From the NCBI GenBank assembly GCA_011391855.1, contig JAABPT010000100.1, forward strand, positions 1 through 6,205: a stretch of 6,205 bases of DNA, written 5' to 3'. The DNA comes from Burkholderiales bacterium (GTDB lineage Bacteria > Pseudomonadota > Gammaproteobacteria > Burkholderiales > Burkholderiaceae_C). The position numbers and the translations under genes were made by a program. The notes under the pieces are model-generated. The model saw only the letters and a list, made by a program, of their open reading frames with translations. It was not told the origin of the DNA and did no database searches. Shown here one piece after another: positions 5,880 to 6,205 of this stretch (position 1 is its first letter; each line of letters opens with the position of its first letter).

Positions 5880-6205
5880 AAGCCGCCGCCGGGCGCGGCG
5901 CGTCAACGGGCACCGTGGTCGCCGCGGCCGTGGCGGTGGCGCGCCAGCGCCGCAACAGCAGTGCATTGCCCACCACGCTGACACTGCTGAGCGCCATGGC
6001 CGCACCGGCGATCACCGGGTCCAGCAGCCCGGCGGCCGCCAGCGGGATGCCGACCACGTTGTAGGCGAAGGCCCAGAACAGGCCGCGGCGGATGGTGGTG
6101 ACGGTGCGGCGCGAAACGTCCAGTGCGTCGGCCACCAGCCGCGGGTCGCCGCGCATCAGCGTGATGCCGGCGGTTTCCATGGCCACGTCGGTGCCGGTGG
6201 ACAGC
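5878..6205 (-). CDS. copA: Copper-exporting P1B-type ATPase CopA, C-terminal end (partial)
   Basis: The last 108 complete codons of a heavy-metal P-type ATPase; the gene continues beyond the right edge. The first readable residues, GTGTDVAMETAGITLM in style (STGTDVAMETA visible), are the end of the P-domain hinge region that follows the GDGIND motif. Two membrane helices follow: one with the AYN pair (FAYNVVGIPLAAAG) and one with MALSSVSVVGNAL. The Asn of the first, and the Met and Ser of the second, are positions used for Cu(I) in P1B-1 ATPases. The enzyme pumps Cu(I) from cytoplasm to periplasm using ATP. After the last helix comes a tail of about 20 residues rich in Ala and Thr. The cueR gene directly downstream supports copper over other metals. 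The N-terminal metal-binding domains and the CPC motif are outside the window. Confidence 0.93.
   Translation of the reverse strand, partial: LSTGTDVAMETAGITLMRGDPRLVADALDVSRRTVTTIRRGLFWAFAYNVVGIPLAAAGLLDPVIAGAAMALSSVSVVGNALLLRRWRATATAAATTVPVDAPRPAAA

Noticed and set aside
5867..5881. TTG at 5881 as the cueR start
   Set aside because: It lies in the copA stop/ribosome-site overlap, upstream of the GAGGAG that serves the ATG at 5866; the extra five residues do not match the family.
5214..6005. 263-codon minus-strand frame overlapping cueR and copA
   Set aside because: It is Arg/Pro/Ala-rich and crosses two recognised genes in another frame.

Overview
The window is very GC-rich, and its proteins resemble those of Burkholderiales (Betaproteobacteria), most likely a Comamonadaceae-type genome. 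This is inferred from protein style, above all the ExoIII, PHB-depolymerase-like and CueR sequences; there is no rRNA or other direct taxonomic marker. Apart from one AT-richer gap it is densely coding. All genes except the first lie on the minus strand.

Layout from left to right. (1) The 3' part of an AsmA-family envelope protein gene runs on the plus strand to 1490. (2) It converges on a PHB-depolymerase-family esterase (1528-2547, minus), which follows exodeoxyribonuclease III (xth, 2585-3376, minus) after a 37-bp gap, so these two are probably cotranscribed. xth starts with TTG. (3) An AT-richer non-coding gap (3377-3552) carries a hairpin and a perfect 10-bp palindrome. (4) A type IV AbiE toxin-antitoxin pair follows: AbiEi-type antitoxin (4571-5167, minus) and AbiEii nucleotidyltransferase toxin (3553-4578, minus). 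They overlap by 8 bp and both start with GTG. (5) The gap 5168-5398 holds a good sigma70-like promoter for the pair, with an inverted repeat overlapping its -10 element. (6) At the right edge are cueR (5399-5866, minus) and the 3' end of copA (5878 to the edge, minus), arranged as a copA-cueR operon.

How they work together: copA and cueR form a Cu(I) efflux and sensing unit. The AbiE pair is a self-contained abortive-infection or stability module lying between housekeeping or metabolic genes and the copper operon, which suggests an accessory insertion, although no integrase, IS or flanking repeat is visible. xth, the esterase and asmA look like chromosomal backbone.

I do not see a wholly new system. 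The most informative feature is the AbiE control region: promoter, putative operator, a very short predicted leader without a Shine-Dalgarno sequence, and an out-of-frame ATG just upstream of the antitoxin GTG. No tRNA, rRNA, CRISPR array or transposase was found.
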